Shown: piece by piece, positions 9,716 to 18,938 of the stretch | Position numbering within the stretch: position 1 is the first letter of the stretch | Layout of the letters: each line of letters opens with the position of its first letter | Assembly: GCF_034314165.1 (NCBI RefSeq) | Contig: NZ_JAVIWK010000001.1 | Coordinates: 6,525,001 to 6,589,000 of the forward strand | Source of the DNA: Pseudomonas sp. Bout1 | GTDB taxonomy: Bacteria > Pseudomonadota > Gammaproteobacteria > Pseudomonadales > Pseudomonadaceae | DNA: 64,000 nt | Direction: 5' to 3' | Position numbers and translations under genes: made by a program | Notes under the pieces: model-generated | Told to the model about the DNA's origin: nothing | Database searches by the model: none | What the model saw: only the letters and a program-made list of their open reading frames with translations

Positions 9716-10561
9716 ATGTCCCAAGACCGTCGCTACAGCTTCGAGTTCTTCCCGACCAAGACCGATGCTGGGCATGAAAAACTGATGGCGACTGCCAAGC
9801 AGTTGGCCAGCTACAACCCCGATTTTTTCTCCTGCACCTATGGTGCCGGCGGCTCCACCCGCGACCGCACGATCAACACCGTGTTGCAGCTGGAAAGCGA
9901 AGCCAAAGTACCTGCGGCTCCGCATTTGTCGTGCGTGGGCGACAGCAAGGCCGACCTGCGCAGCCTGCTGACCCAGTACAAGCAAGCCGGTATCAAGCGC
10001 ATCGTCGCCCTGCGCGGTGACCTGCCGTCCGGCATGGGCATGGCCAGCGGCGAGCTGCGCTACGCCAATGACCTGGTGAGCTTCATCCGTGAAGAAACCG
10101 GCGATCACTTCCATATCGAAGTGGCCGCTTATCCGGAGATGCACCCCCAGGCCCGCAATTTCGAAGACGATTTGCAGAACTTCGTGCGCAAGGCCAACGC
10201 CGGCGCCAACAGCGCGATCACCCAGTACTTCTTCAACGCCGAGAGCTACTTCTACTTCGTTGAACGCATACAGGCGATGGGCGTGAACATCCCGATCGTG
10301 CCGGGCATCATGCCGATCACCAACTACAGCAAACTGGCGCGTTTCTCTGACGCCTGCGGCGCGGAAATCCCACGCTGGGTTCGTAAACAACTGGAAGCCT
10401 ACGGCGACGACGTCAAGAGCATCCAGGCGTTCGGTGAACAGGTCATCAGCGAGATGTGCGAACAATTGCTGCAAGGCGGCGCACCGGGGTTGCACTTCTA
10501 CACCCTGAACCAGGCCGAACCGAGCCTGGCGATATGGAACAACCTGAAACTGCCTCGTTAA
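9716..10561 (+). CDS. metF: 5,10-Methylenetetrahydrofolate reductase
   Basis: MetF uses FAD to reduce 5,10-methylene-THF to 5-methyl-THF, the methyl donor for methionine synthesis. The product is 281 residues from the ATG at 9716 (MSQDRRYSFEFFPTKT). A second in-frame ATG two codons upstream (9710) is equally possible. The family motif FEFFPTK is at the N terminus, then GAGGSTRDRT and the barrel segment ALRGDLP near residue 100. It follows ahcY and is closed by a hairpin terminator. Confidence 0.97.
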   Translation: MSQDRRYSFEFFPTKTDAGHEKLMATAKQLASYNPDFFSCTYGAGGSTRDRTINTVLQLESEAKVPAAPHLSCVGDSKADLRSLLTQYKQAGIKRIVALRGDLPSGMGMASGELRYANDLVSFIREETGDHFHIEVAAYPEMHPQARNFEDDLQNFVRKANAGANSAITQYFFNAESYFYFVERIQAMGVNIPIVPGIMPITNYSKLARFSDACGAEIPRWVRKQLEAYGDDVKSIQAFGEQVISEMCEQLLQGGAPGLHFYTLNQAEPSLAIWNNLKLPR

Positions 10562-10580
10562 GGCCAGTTTCGACGTACCA

Positions 10581-10614
10581 AGGCTCTCGTCCCGACGAGG
10601 GCCTTTGTGGTTTT
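10581..10614 (+). terminator. Rho-independent terminator after metF
   Basis: Inverted repeat GGCTCTCGT-CCCG-ACGAGGGCC followed by a broken T-run (TTTGTGGTTTT), 20 bp past the metF stop. Confidence 0.75.
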
Positions 10615-10676
10615 AATGCCTCAAGATCACTGTGCCAGAGCTTCTCTTTCGCCTGAGACAGTCGTAATCTCAGGGT

Positions 10677-11480
10677 ATGCCTGTGATTTCCCGGATGTTG
10701 ACTGCTGTCCTTTTCGCTTGCCTGAGCTTCGGCGCCCATGGCGAGAAACTGCGCATTGTCACCGAACCCTGGGCCCCCTATGTGTATGACGACAACGGCA
10801 CGATGCGCGGGCTCGACTATGAGACCACGGTGATTGTGTTCCAACGCCTGGGCATTGATGTGCAATGGCAATTCCTGCCCTGGAAGCGCTGCCTGGCAAT
10901 GCTCGACCAGGGCCAGGCCGATGGCGCGCTGGACATTTTCCACAGCCACGAGCGCGACTCGGTATTGCTGTACCCCAGCGAGCCGCTGTCCGATGTGGAG
11001 TTCGTGCTGTTCTACGCCAACGACCGCCCGCACCCGTTCCAGAGCCTTGAAGACCTGCGCGGCCTGACCATCGGCACCTCGCCGGGCTACCTTTATGGCC
11101 CGCAATTCAGTGAGTCCAGCCTGTTCAAGCAGGAACCGGCCGCCAGCCATGAGGCCAACTTCGGCAAGCTGGCCCTTGGCCGCATCGACCTGGTGATCAC
11201 CGACCGCCGGGTCGGCCAGCACGTGCTCAAGGCACTGGGCCTCCTGGGCCAGGTCACCGAGGCGCCGACGGTCATCAGCAGCCAGCCGCAATTTCTCGCG
11301 GTGCGCCGCGGTGCAGGCATGGACTTGCTGGTGCAGCGCTTTGCCGCCGAACTCAAACGCTTCAAGCAAGAGCCGGCCTACGCGGCCTTGAGCGCCAAAT
11401 ATGCAGGTACAAGCCTCCAAACCAGCGCATCGGCCCTGCCCGCGCACACCGTTGAGCAGCAGGAAAGCAGCGCAGAGTGA
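10677..11480 (+). CDS. Periplasmic substrate-binding protein (amino-acid type SBP_bac_3)
   Basis: A 267-residue exported protein with a signal peptide of about 20 residues ending near AHG-EKLRIV. It has the family-3 pattern EPWAPYVYDDNG...RGLDYE in lobe 1 and SLEDLRGLTIGTSPGYLYG at the lobe junction. Such orphan proteins without permease genes are common in Pseudomonas and may serve an unlinked ABC transporter or act as sensors. The C-terminal ~20 residues are Ala/Ser/Gln rich and look disordered. No ligand can be assigned. The gene stands alone between metF and rhlE. Confidence 0.82.
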   Translation: MPVISRMLTAVLFACLSFGAHGEKLRIVTEPWAPYVYDDNGTMRGLDYETTVIVFQRLGIDVQWQFLPWKRCLAMLDQGQADGALDIFHSHERDSVLLYPSEPLSDVEFVLFYANDRPHPFQSLEDLRGLTIGTSPGYLYGPQFSESSLFKQEPAASHEANFGKLALGRIDLVITDRRVGQHVLKALGLLGQVTEAPTVISSQPQFLAVRRGAGMDLLVQRFAAELKRFKQEPAYAALSAKYAGTSLQTSASALPAHTVEQQESSAE

Positions 11481-11489
11481 TTGCTCTGT

Positions 11490-11702
11490 TATACTGCGGC
11501 CTTTCCGCCAGGCTTACGCCCGGACGCTTCGGTCTTGCAAAAGGCACCCGACCCCGCTACAGCGCAGCTTTCAAGCCCGCGCGAGCCGTCTGAGTGCCCG
11601 CCAGCCCCAGCAGGACCGGACGGGATTGCGTTCATCTAAACGCCATTCACGCCAGGCAAGACTATCCCTCTGGGCCAAGCCCTAACTAAAACAGGATTAC
11701 TC
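11490..11702 (+). promoter_or_regulatory. Long upstream region and possible leader of rhlE
   Basis: The 222-bp gap before rhlE has no supported gene. A TATACT -10-like hexamer lies at 11490-11495 with only a weak -35, which would give a leader of about 200 bases. An AGGA ribosome site lies just before the ATG. Long leaders are known for cold-inducible RNA helicase genes, but here it is inferred from position only. Confidence 0.3.
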
Positions 11703-13595
11703 ATGTCCTTTGCTTCCCTCGGTCTCTCCGAGGCTTTAGTCCGCGCCATCGAGGCAGCGGGCTATACCGAGCCTACTCCGGTGCAACAGCGGGCCATTCC
11801 CGCCGTGTTGCAAGGCCGCGACCTGATGGTTGCGGCTCAGACAGGTACTGGTAAAACCGGCGGCTTCGCCCTTCCGATCCTGGAGCGGTTGTTCCCCAAC
11901 GGTCACCCGGACAAATCCCAGCGTCACGGCCCGCGCCAACCGCGCGTACTGGTCCTGACCCCTACCCGCGAACTCGCCGCCCAAGTGCATGACAGCTTCA
12001 AGCTGTATGCCCGCGACTTGAAGTTCGTCAGCGCCTGCATCTTCGGCGGCGTCGGCATGAACCCACAGGTTCAGGCCATGTCCCGGGGTGTCGACGTACT
12101 GGTTGCCTGCCCGGGTCGTTTGCTCGACCTGTGCGGCCAAGGCAGCGTCGATTTGTCCCACGTGGAAATCCTCGTGCTGGACGAAGCCGACCGGATGCTC
12201 GACATGGGCTTTGTCCATGACGTGAAAAAAGTCCTCGCGCGCCTGCCGGCCAAACGCCAGAACCTGCTGTTCTCGGCCACGTTCTCCAACGACATCACCG
12301 CGTTGGCGGGCAAGTTGTTGCATAACCCCGAGCGCATTGAAGTCACGCCGCCGAACACCACGGTCGAGCGCATCGAGCAGCGCGTATTCCGCCTGCCCGC
12401 CGCCCACAAGCGTTCGCTGCTGGCCCACCTGATCACCGCCGGCGCGTGGGAACAGGTGCTGGTGTTCACCCGCACCAAGCACGGCGCCAACCGCCTGGCC
12501 GAGTACCTGGACAAGCACGGCCTCACCGCCGTCGCCATCCACGGCAACAAGAGCCAGAACGCGCGCACCAAAGCCCTGGCCGACTTCAAGGCCGGTGAAG
12601 TACGCATCCTGGTAGCCACCGACATCGCCGCGCGCGGCCTGGACATCGACCAACTGCCACACGTGGTCAACTTCGAGCTGCCAAACGTCGACGAAGACTA
12701 CGTGCACCGTATCGGCCGTACTGGCCGGGCCGGTCGTTCGGGCGAGGCCATTTCCCTGGTCGCACCGGACGAAGAAAAGCTGCTGAAAAGCATCGAGCGC
12801 ATGACCAAGCAGAAAATCGCCGATGGCGACCTGATGGGCTTCGACTCCAGCGCCGTTGAGGCTGAGAAGCCTGAAGTGCGCGAACGTCCGGACGTGCGTA
12901 ACCCGCGCAACAACCCACGCGGTCCGAAGGGCGATGGCCCGAACGGCGGCGGCGGTGGTGGCGGTCGTAAAGACAAGGGCAAGGACAAGGGCGGCAAGGA
13001 TAAGGCTGCAACCAATGGCCGTGGCGAACGCCCGGCCCGTGAGCAAAAGCCCCGTGAAGGCACCCCGGCCCGCGAACAGCGCCAGCCGAGCCAGCCACCA
13101 CGTGCTGCCGCCGACCGTGCGCCGGACGAGTTCCTGGACGACGACGTGGATAACTTCGGTAACCGCGTTGACTACGTGCCCCAGGCCAAGCCGGCCCAGG
13201 GTCGTGGTCGTCGTCCGGGCGCGCCAGCCCAAGGCGCCGGTGCAGGCGCAGGTTCTGCGCCACGCACTGGCGGCCAGCCACAAGGTCGCCAGAACGGTCC
13301 GCGCAGCAGCAGCGGCGCGACCACCGGCACCCCGCCGGCCAAGCGCAGCGGCCCGCGCAACGGTGCACCGCGTGACGGCCAGGCCCGTCGCGAAGAGTCG
13401 CGCAACCGTCGCCCGGCCCGTGATGATCAACCTCACCTGTCGGAGCCTGCGGTGCAAAACCCGCGCGGCGGCCCGGCACCGAAGATCATCCACAAAGAGT
13501 CGAAAAGCGATCGCACGCTGACACCTGAACAGTTGGATCAACTGCCGGGCCGTCCACGTGGTGAAAAGCCAGCGTTGCTGACCCGCAACCGCTGA
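11703..13595 (+). CDS. rhlE: ATP-dependent DEAD-box RNA helicase RhlE
   Basis: A 630-residue DEAD-box helicase. Motifs in order are AQTGTGKT (motif I, near residue 45), PTRELA (Ia), DEAD (II), SAT (III), and [12 protein letters not shown] and HRIGRTGR (V and VI, ending near residue 345). The Q-motif region TPVQQRAIP is near residue 25. RhlE proteins remodel RNA in ribosome assembly, mRNA turnover and cold adaptation. The last ~250 residues form a disordered basic tail rich in Gly, Arg, Pro and Lys with a run of eight glycines, longer than in E. coli RhlE and probably an RNA-binding or condensate-forming extension. It is terminated by a strong hairpin. Confidence 0.96.
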   Translation: MSFASLGLSEALVRAIEAAGYTEPTPVQQRAIPAVLQGRDLMVAAQTGTGKTGGFALPILERLFPNGHPDKSQRHGPRQPRVLVLTPTRELAAQVHDSFKLYARDLKFVSACIFGGVGMNPQVQAMSRGVDVLVACPGRLLDLCGQGSVDLSHVEILVLDEADRMLDMGFVHDVKKVLARLPAKRQNLLFSATFSNDITALAGKLLHNPERIEVTPPNTTVERIEQRVFRLPAAHKRSLLAHLITAGAWEQVLVFTRTKHGANRLAEYLDKHGLTAVAIHGNKSQNARTKALADFKAGEVRILVATDIAARGLDIDQLPHVVNFELPNVDEDYVHRIGRTGRAGRSGEAISLVAPDEEKLLKSIERMTKQKIADGDLMGFDSSAVEAEKPEVRERPDVRNPRNNPRGPKGDGPNGGGGGGGRKDKGKDKGGKDKAATNGRGERPAREQKPREGTPAREQRQPSQPPRAAADRAPDEFLDDDVDNFGNRVDYVPQAKPAQGRGRRPGAPAQGAGAGAGSAPRTGGQPQGRQNGPRSSSGATTGTPPAKRSGPRNGAPRDGQARREESRNRRPARDDQPHLSEPAVQNPRGGPAPKIIHKESKSDRTLTPEQLDQLPGRPRGEKPALLTRNR

Positions 13596-13610
13596 TTTTC
13601 AACGCGTCAT

Positions 13611-13648
13611 AAAAAATGCCCCGGATCGCGAGATCCGGGGCATTTTTT
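13611..13648 (+). terminator. Strong bidirectional terminator after rhlE
   Basis: A perfect inverted repeat AAAAAATGCCCCGGATC-GCGA-GATCCGGGGCATTTTTT lies 15 bp after the rhlE stop. The A/T tracts on both sides let it end transcripts from either strand. Confidence 0.95.
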
Positions 13649-13663
13649 ATTGAAGCTTTAAAA

Positions 13664-13749
13664 CTGTAGGAGCCGGCTTGCCGGCGATGACGATCTTGAG
13701 AACGCCACGTACCGCGCGGGCGCTATCGCCGGCAAGCCGGCTCCTACAG
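13664..13749. repeat. REPIN (CTGTAGGAGCCGGCTTGCCGGC type)
   Basis: Inverted arms CTGTAGGAGCCGGCTTGCCGGCGAT and ATCGCCGGCAAGCCGGCTCCTACAG around a ~35-bp loop, between rhlE and yceI. Confidence 0.92.
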
Positions 13750-13757
13750 ACGAAGCA

Positions 13758-14354
13758 TTACTTCGCTTTCACACCTTCAAACGTCACGTACAGCTCAACG
13801 GTGTTGGACGCTGGGCCCAAGTCCATCTGCTTGCCGAAGTCCTGGCGATTGAAGGAGGTAGTACCTTCAAAGCCTGCACGGTAGCCGCCCCATGGATCCT
13901 TGCCTTCACCCAGGAAGGTCGCCTTGACGACGATCGGCTTGGTCACGCCGTGAAAGGTCAGGTCGCCGGTCACGTCAGCAGTGACTTGGCCAGCAGCGTT
14001 CTTACCGGTGGTCTTGACGCTGGTGGAGACGAACTTGGCATCGGCAAACTTGCCAACGTCCAGGAAGTCTTTGCTGGCGATGTGCTTGTCACGTTCGGCG
14101 TGGTTGGTGAACACGCTGGCGGTACGGACGTTGAACTCAATCTTGCTGTCTTCAGGCTTGGCAGCATCGAAGCTGAACTTGCCGTCCAGGTCCTTGAAGG
14201 TACCGGTGATGAAGCTGTAGCCCAAGTGGCTGATCTTGAAGTCAACGAAGGCGTGCTGGCCTTCCTTGTCGACAACGTAGTCAGCTGCCATCACCTGACC
14301 GGCAGTGAGCAGGGCAGAACCGATGGCCAGAGCGGCGAGAGTCTTTTTCAACAT
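13758..14354 (-). CDS. yceI: YceI family periplasmic lipid-binding-like protein
   Basis: A 198-residue exported protein. From the ATG at 14354 it has a signal peptide ([13 protein letters not shown]...VMA, cleavage before ADYVV). The YceI lipocalin-like barrel follows, with [16 protein letters not shown] near residue 40 and the C-terminal [16 protein letters not shown]. The family binds polyisoprenoid-type lipids. It lies 33 bp downstream of a cytochrome b561 gene in the same direction, a pairing common in Proteobacteria that suggests a joint role in quinone or redox balance at the membrane. An AGGA site supports this start over the upstream in-frame codon at 14387. Confidence 0.92.
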   Translation of the reverse strand: MLKKTLAALAIGSALLTAGQVMAADYVVDKEGQHAFVDFKISHLGYSFITGTFKDLDGKFSFDAAKPEDSKIEFNVRTASVFTNHAERDKHIASKDFLDVGKFADAKFVSTSVKTTGKNAAGQVTADVTGDLTFHGVTKPIVVKATFLGEGKDPWGGYRAGFEGTTSFNRQDFGKQMDLGPASNTVELYVTFEGVKAK

Positions 14355-14386
14355 GCTTTCTATTCCTTGTGAGTCGAGGTTGAACA

Positions 14387-14938
14387 TCAGGCTTTGCGCC
14401 CCAGCATACGAACCAGGGTCACATCACGATCAATGAAATGGTGTTTCAACGCAGCCACACCGTGGAGGCCGGAGAACACCACCAATACCCAGGCCAGGTA
14501 CAAATGCACCACGCCTGCGGTGTCTGCCTGGTCCGGTAGCCCGGAAACCAGTGCAGGAATCTCAAACAGGCCAAATACCGGGATCCCGACACCGTCTGCG
14601 GTGGAAATCAGGTAACCGGCAATCATCACGGCAAACAGCCCGAGATACAGGAATGCGTGGCCAAACGCAGCCCCCAGCCGCGTCATGCGGCTATAGCTGG
14701 CAAGCGGTGGCGGCGGCGGGCTGAGTAAACGCCAGACAATGCGCACAAGCATGATGGCAAACAGCGTGATGCCGATGCTTTTGTGCAAGTCCGGGGCGTC
14801 TTTGCGCCAGGTGCTGTAGTAGTCGAGACCAACCATCCACAGGCCCAAGGCGAACAGACCGAACACCACCAGGGCTACGCCCCAGTGCAAAACAATACTG
14901 ACCCAGCCGTAGCGGGCCGATGAGTTACGTAGTTGCAT
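14387..14938 (-). CDS. cybB: Cytochrome b561 (CybB-type di-heme membrane protein)
   Basis: A 183-residue inner-membrane protein with four hydrophobic helices and the b561 pattern. Haem-ligand histidines are expected at VLHWG near residue 18, DLHKSIG near 51, and in the later HLYLAWV and [12 protein letters not shown] segments. The family transfers electrons between quinol and superoxide or other acceptors. It is the first gene of a two-gene unit with yceI. Confidence 0.9.
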   Translation of the reverse strand: MQLRNSSARYGWVSIVLHWGVALVVFGLFALGLWMVGLDYYSTWRKDAPDLHKSIGITLFAIMLVRIVWRLLSPPPPPLASYSRMTRLGAAFGHAFLYLGLFAVMIAGYLISTADGVGIPVFGLFEIPALVSGLPDQADTAGVVHLYLAWVLVVFSGLHGVAALKHHFIDRDVTLVRMLGRKA

Positions 14939-15219
14939 GTCCCATATCCCGTAAGAGCTGTGCCCAAGACTATCGACTTACCTATCGAATTAAAGCGGAA
15001 AATTTCGCTTTGAAATATCGAGAAATACGATCAAGAGCGTATGCACAATAAGTTAACAAGGGATTAAGGACTATTCCCAAGAAACGTGACAGACCGTCCT
15101 GTGTTTACTGCGATTTACCCTACAAGCATGCAATTGGGTTGTGACACAGCCCTGCATTGCATAGGCTTGCGCGATTGTTTCGCCCGCGCACGCCGCGAGC
15201 CGCTTCGAGGAGAATAAAG
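14939..15219. other. Intergenic region between cybB and bioA
   Basis: About 280 bp of divergent promoter space, more AT-rich than its flanks. It contains a near-palindrome AAGCGGAAAATTTCGCTT at about 14992-15009 and repeated TATCGA words upstream of cybB. No regulator site could be assigned with certainty. Confidence 0.4.
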
Positions 15220-16626
15220 ATGGGTTTGAATAACCAGTGGATGCAACGCGACCTTGCGGTGCTGTGGCATCCCTGCACCCAGATGAAAGACCACCAGCGA
15301 CTGCCGCTGATCCCGATCAAACGCGGCGAAGGCGTGTGGCTGGAAGACTTCGAAGGCAAACGCTACCTCGACGCCGTCAGCTCCTGGTGGGTCAACGTGT
15401 TTGGCCACGCCAACCCGCGCATCAACCAGCGCATTAAAGACCAGGTCGACCAGCTGGAACACGTGATTCTTGCCGGCTTCAGTCACCAGCCGGTGATCGA
15501 GCTGTCCGAGCGCCTGGTGAAAATGACACCCGAAGGGCTGACCCGCTGCTTCTACGCCGACAACGGTTCGTCGTGCATCGAAGTCGCGTTGAAGATGAGC
15601 TTTCACTATTGGCTCAACCGCGGCCTGCCGAACAAAAAGCGTTTTGTCACCCTGACCAACAGCTACCACGGCGAGACCATCGCCGCGATGTCGGTGGGCG
15701 ATGTGCCGCTGTTCACCGAAACCTACAAGGCCTTGCTGCTGGACACCATCAAGGTGCCGAGCCCGGACTGCTACTTGCGCCCCGACGGCATGAGCTGGGA
15801 AGAGCACTCCCGCAACATGTTCCAGGCCATGGAACAGACCCTCGCCGACAACCACGACACCGTCGCCGCCGTGATCGTCGAACCGTTGATCCAGGGCGCC
15901 GGTGGCATGCGCATGTACCACCCGGTGTACCTCAAGCTGCTGCGCGAAGCCTGCGACCGCTATGGCGTGCACCTGATCCATGACGAGATCGCCGTGGGCT
16001 TCGGCCGCACCGGCACGATGTTCGCCTGTGAACAGGCCGGCATCCGCCCGGACTTCCTGTGCCTGTCCAAGGCCCTGACCGGCGGCTACCTGCCGTTGGC
16101 GGCCGTGGTCACCACCGATGATGTGTACGACGCCTTCTACGACGACTATCCGACCCTGCGCGCCTTCCTGCATTCCCACAGCTACACCGGCAACCCGCTG
16201 GCGTGTGCGGCGGCACTGGCGACGCTGGATATCTTCGAAGAAGACAACGTCATCGAGAACAACAAGGCCCTGGCCCAGCGCATGGCAACCGCCACTGCGC
16301 ACCTGGTGGACCACCCCCACGTCTCGGAAGTGCGCCAGACCGGCATGGTGCTGGCCATCGAGATGGTGCAGGACAAGGCCACCAAGGCTGCCTACCCATG
16401 GCAGGAACGCCGTGGCCTGAAGGTATTCGAGCATGCGCTGGAGCGTGGTGCGCTGCTGCGGCCGCTGGGCAGCGTGGTGTATTTCCTGCCACCGTATGTG
16501 ATCACCCCGGAGCAGATCGACTTCCTGGCTGAAGTGGCCAGCGAGGGGATCGATATCGCCACCAACAGCAAGGTCAGCGTGGCGGTGCCCCAGGATTTCC
16601 ACCCGGGGTTTCGTGATCCGGGCTGA
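15220..16626 (+). CDS. bioA: Adenosylmethionine-8-amino-7-oxononanoate aminotransferase
   Basis: BioA makes 7,8-diaminononanoate in biotin synthesis, using SAM as amino donor and PLP as cofactor. The product is 468 residues from the ATG at 15220, after a GAGGAG ribosome site. It shows the class-III aminotransferase order WHPCTQMKDH (N terminus), SSWWVNVFGHANPRI, the PLP-contact HDEIAVGFGRTG, and the Schiff-base lysine in LSKALTGGYLP (about Lys284). The WHPCTQ start is diagnostic of BioA against other class-III enzymes. It lies apart from the other bio genes and upstream of rsmE. Confidence 0.93.
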   Translation: MGLNNQWMQRDLAVLWHPCTQMKDHQRLPLIPIKRGEGVWLEDFEGKRYLDAVSSWWVNVFGHANPRINQRIKDQVDQLEHVILAGFSHQPVIELSERLVKMTPEGLTRCFYADNGSSCIEVALKMSFHYWLNRGLPNKKRFVTLTNSYHGETIAAMSVGDVPLFTETYKALLLDTIKVPSPDCYLRPDGMSWEEHSRNMFQAMEQTLADNHDTVAAVIVEPLIQGAGGMRMYHPVYLKLLREACDRYGVHLIHDEIAVGFGRTGTMFACEQAGIRPDFLCLSKALTGGYLPLAAVVTTDDVYDAFYDDYPTLRAFLHSHSYTGNPLACAAALATLDIFEEDNVIENNKALAQRMATATAHLVDHPHVSEVRQTGMVLAIEMVQDKATKAAYPWQERRGLKVFEHALERGALLRPLGSVVYFLPPYVITPEQIDFLAEVASEGIDIATNSKVSVAVPQDFHPGFRDPG

Positions 16627-16668
16627 GTGAGTTCACTTGATTAATCGGGTGCCGCTGCTGCCTGACCT

Positions 16669-16767
16669 GTAGGAGCGAGCTTGCTCGCGAAAATCGTCAA
16701 CGATAATGCGGGTATCCTGTTTAAACGCGGCGCCCTTACGTTCTTCGCGAGCAAGCTCGCTCCTACA
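16669..16767. repeat. REPIN (TGTAGGAGCGAGCTTGCTCGCGA type)
   Basis: Inverted arms TGTAGGAGCGAGCTTGCTCGCGA and TCGCGAGCAAGCTCGCTCCTACA around a ~50-bp loop, between bioA and rsmE. Confidence 0.92.
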
Positions 16768-16789
16768 TGAACCTCCACAGAGAACAGAA

Positions 16790-17509
16790 ATGAGACTGTC
16801 CCGCTTTTTTGTCGACGCCCCACTGAGCCTTGGCGACCACGAGTTGCCGGAAGCCCAGGCGCATTACATCAGCCGCGTATTGCGCATGAGCGAAGGCGAC
16901 GCCGTGCAACTGTTCGACGGCGCAGGCCTGGAGTTTCGCGCCAGCTTGCTGGAAGTCGGTAAAAAGCGCGTGGTGGTGCAGGTCACCGAAAGCTTCGCCG
17001 GGCAGGTCGAATCGCCGTTGCAGATTCACCTCGGCCAGGGACTGTCCCGTGGCGAGCGGATGGATTGGGCGATTCAGAAAGCCACCGAGCTTGGGGTGAA
17101 CGAAATCACCCCGATCTTCAGTGAGCGCTGCGAAGTGCGCCTTAAAGACGAACGCGCCGACAAGCGCCTGCAGCACTGGCGCCAGGTGGCGATCAGCGCC
17201 TGCGAGCAGTGCGGGCGTTCAAGGGTGCCGGTGATTCACCCACCGCTGCTGCTGGCGGATTGGCTGAAGCAGGCCGATGCGGATTTGAAGCTGGTGCTGC
17301 ACCCGGTGGCCGAGCCGCTGGTGAGCCATGCCAAGCCCGCGAGCCTGGCCTTCCTGATCGGGCCGGAAGGTGGTTTGACCGATGGGGAAGTCGAGACGGC
17401 CCAAGGTGCGGGGTTTCACGCCGCCCGCTTGGGCCCACGCGTACTGCGTACCGAAACAGCGCCAGTCGTGGCGCTGGCCGTGGCCCAGCAACTGTGGGGC
17501 GACTTCTAA
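16790..17509 (+). CDS. rsmE: 16S rRNA (uracil-1498-N3)-methyltransferase
   Basis: RsmE methylates N3 of U1498 in 16S rRNA. The product is 239 residues from the ATG at 16790 (MRLSRFFVDAP). It has an N-terminal PUA-like domain, then a SPOUT knot with the conserved IGPEGGLTDGEVE near residue 190 and LGPRVLRTETA near 213. Upstream in-frame codons at 16706 would run through the REPIN and are rejected. Confidence 0.95.
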   Translation: MRLSRFFVDAPLSLGDHELPEAQAHYISRVLRMSEGDAVQLFDGAGLEFRASLLEVGKKRVVVQVTESFAGQVESPLQIHLGQGLSRGERMDWAIQKATELGVNEITPIFSERCEVRLKDERADKRLQHWRQVAISACEQCGRSRVPVIHPPLLLADWLKQADADLKLVLHPVAEPLVSHAKPASLAFLIGPEGGLTDGEVETAQGAGFHAARLGPRVLRTETAPVVALAVAQQLWGDF

Positions 17510-17534
17510 ACCCTGCCTTGCAAACCCAATCAAA

Positions 17535-17622
17535 TGTGGGAGCTGGCTTGCCTGCGATAGCGGTGGGTCAGCTACACATCTGTTGCTGATACACCACTAT
17601 CGCAGGCAAGCCAGCTCCTACA
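17535..17622. repeat. REPIN (TGTGGGAGCTGGCTTGCCTGC type)
   Basis: Inverted arms TGTGGGAGCTGGCTTGCCTGCGATAG and CTATCGCAGGCAAGCCAGCTCCTACA, between the convergent rsmE and a solute-binding gene. Confidence 0.9.
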
Positions 17623-17644
17623 CTTTGATCGGGTTACCACTCCG

Positions 17645-18547
17645 CTACTCCACTGGATCACTCACAGGCGTCGCAATAATCGCCTTCAGCTCACTGGTCA
17701 TCGGGAATTCCAGGTTCAAGCCCTTGGGCGGAATCGGCTGTTCAAACCAGCGCTGGTAAATGCCGTTGATCTCCCCCGAGCTGTACAGCCCGGCCAGGGT
17801 TTCGTTGACCACCGCGAGAAACTGCGGGTCATCCTTGCGCACCATGCAGCTGTAGATTTCCCGCGACTGTTCCTCCCCGACCACCACCCACTTATGCGGG
17901 TCCCTGGCCTTGGCGCGCTCGCCATAAAGCAACGCGTCATCCATGTAGAACGCCGCCGCCCGGCCCGATTGCAGCATCTGGAAAGCTTCGCCGTGGTCCT
18001 TGGCGCTGATCACCGACATGTTCAGTTTGTGATCAACGTTGTAGCTCTTGAGAAACCGCTCGTTGGTGGTGCCCGCGGTGGTCACCACGTTTTTGCCCTT
18101 AAGATCAGCAAAGCCTTTGATACCGCTGTCGTTGGCGGTCAGCAGCTGGCCCTTCACGTAGATAAACCCGTAGGAAAACGCCACCTGCTTCTGCCGCTCC
18201 GCCGTCACGCCGGTTGAACCGCATTCCAGGTCCACGGTGCCGTTTTGCACCAGGGCAATGCGGGTCTGGGAAGTCACCAGGTTGTACTTCACGTTGAGCT
18301 TCGGCACGCCGGTTTTCTGTTGGATGCGCTCGACGATCTTGTTCGCCAGGTCCACCGAATACCCCATGGGCTTGCCGCTGTGATCCCCCACATAGGAGAA
18401 CGGAACCGAGGCATCGCGGTAGCCGAGGGTGATGCTCCGGGCGTTGGCGATCTTGCTCAGTGTGCCTTCCAGAGGTGCTTCGGTGGCGTGGGCCTGAGCG
18501 CCGAATAACAGCCCAAGGGTGCAGCCGATCAACGTGCTTTTTTGCAT
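17645..18547 (-). CDS. Glutamate/aspartate-type periplasmic binding protein (GltI-like)
   Basis: A 300-residue exported protein with a signal peptide ending near AHATEA. The SBP_bac_3 fold follows: SITLGYRDASVPFSYVGD near residue 38, DLECGSTGVTAERQ near 105, and the hinge GKNVVTTAGTTNERFLK near 150, a pattern close to GltI. It is the last gene of an operon with a D-amino-acid dehydrogenase and a RidA protein, which suggests it collects an amino acid fed to that pathway. No ABC permease or ATPase is adjacent. The exact ligand is unknown. Confidence 0.87.
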   Translation of the reverse strand: MQKSTLIGCTLGLLFGAQAHATEAPLEGTLSKIANARSITLGYRDASVPFSYVGDHSGKPMGYSVDLANKIVERIQQKTGVPKLNVKYNLVTSQTRIALVQNGTVDLECGSTGVTAERQKQVAFSYGFIYVKGQLLTANDSGIKGFADLKGKNVVTTAGTTNERFLKSYNVDHKLNMSVISAKDHGEAFQMLQSGRAAAFYMDDALLYGERAKARDPHKWVVVGEEQSREIYSCMVRKDDPQFLAVVNETLAGLYSSGEINGIYQRWFEQPIPPKGLNLEFPMTSELKAIIATPVSDPVE

Positions 18548-18574
18548 TGTTATTCTCCGTTGGTGGTTAAAGGT

Positions 18575-18928
18575 TCAGGTACGGCGCACGGCAATGACAC
18601 TGATCTCGACCAGCACGTCCGGTCGCGCCAACTGCGCCTGCAACGTGGTACGCGTCGGCGCCTGCCCCGGCGACAGCCAGGCGGACCAGACTTCATTCAT
18701 CGGCGCAAATCCCTCCTCGATATTGTTGAGGTAGATGGTCGCATTCACCAGATGATCCTTGTCGCTGCCGGCCTCGGCCAGCAACCCATCAATCTTGGCC
18801 AGCACCTCACGGGTCTGGGTCGTTATATCGCGCCCGTCCCCCGGTACCTGGCCGGACAAGAACACCAGGTCCTGAAAAACCACTGCGCCAGACAGGCGAT
18901 TGTTGCTGTTGATTCGGGTGATGGTCAT
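18575..18928 (-). CDS. RidA family enamine/imine deaminase
   Basis: A 117-residue YjgF/YER057c/UK114 protein. It has FLSGQVPGDG near residue 25, TREVLAKIDGLL near 40 and the C-terminal arginine in PTRTTLQAQLARPDVLVEI, the family's ligand-binding residue. RidA proteins hydrolyse reactive 2-aminoacrylate and other imines released by PLP- or FAD-dependent amino-acid enzymes. Here it follows a D-amino-acid dehydrogenase, whose imino-acid product is a natural substrate. The ATG at 18928 with a GAGG ribosome site is chosen over the longer frame. Confidence 0.92.
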   Translation of the reverse strand: MTITRINSNNRLSGAVVFQDLVFLSGQVPGDGRDITTQTREVLAKIDGLLAEAGSDKDHLVNATIYLNNIEEGFAPMNEVWSAWLSPGQAPTRTTLQAQLARPDVLVEISVIAVRRT

Positions 18929-18938
18929 CGAGGCATCC

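Noticed and set aside
11736..13541. 601-residue antisense frame over rhlE
   Set aside because: Mirror of the helicase gene and its low-complexity tail.
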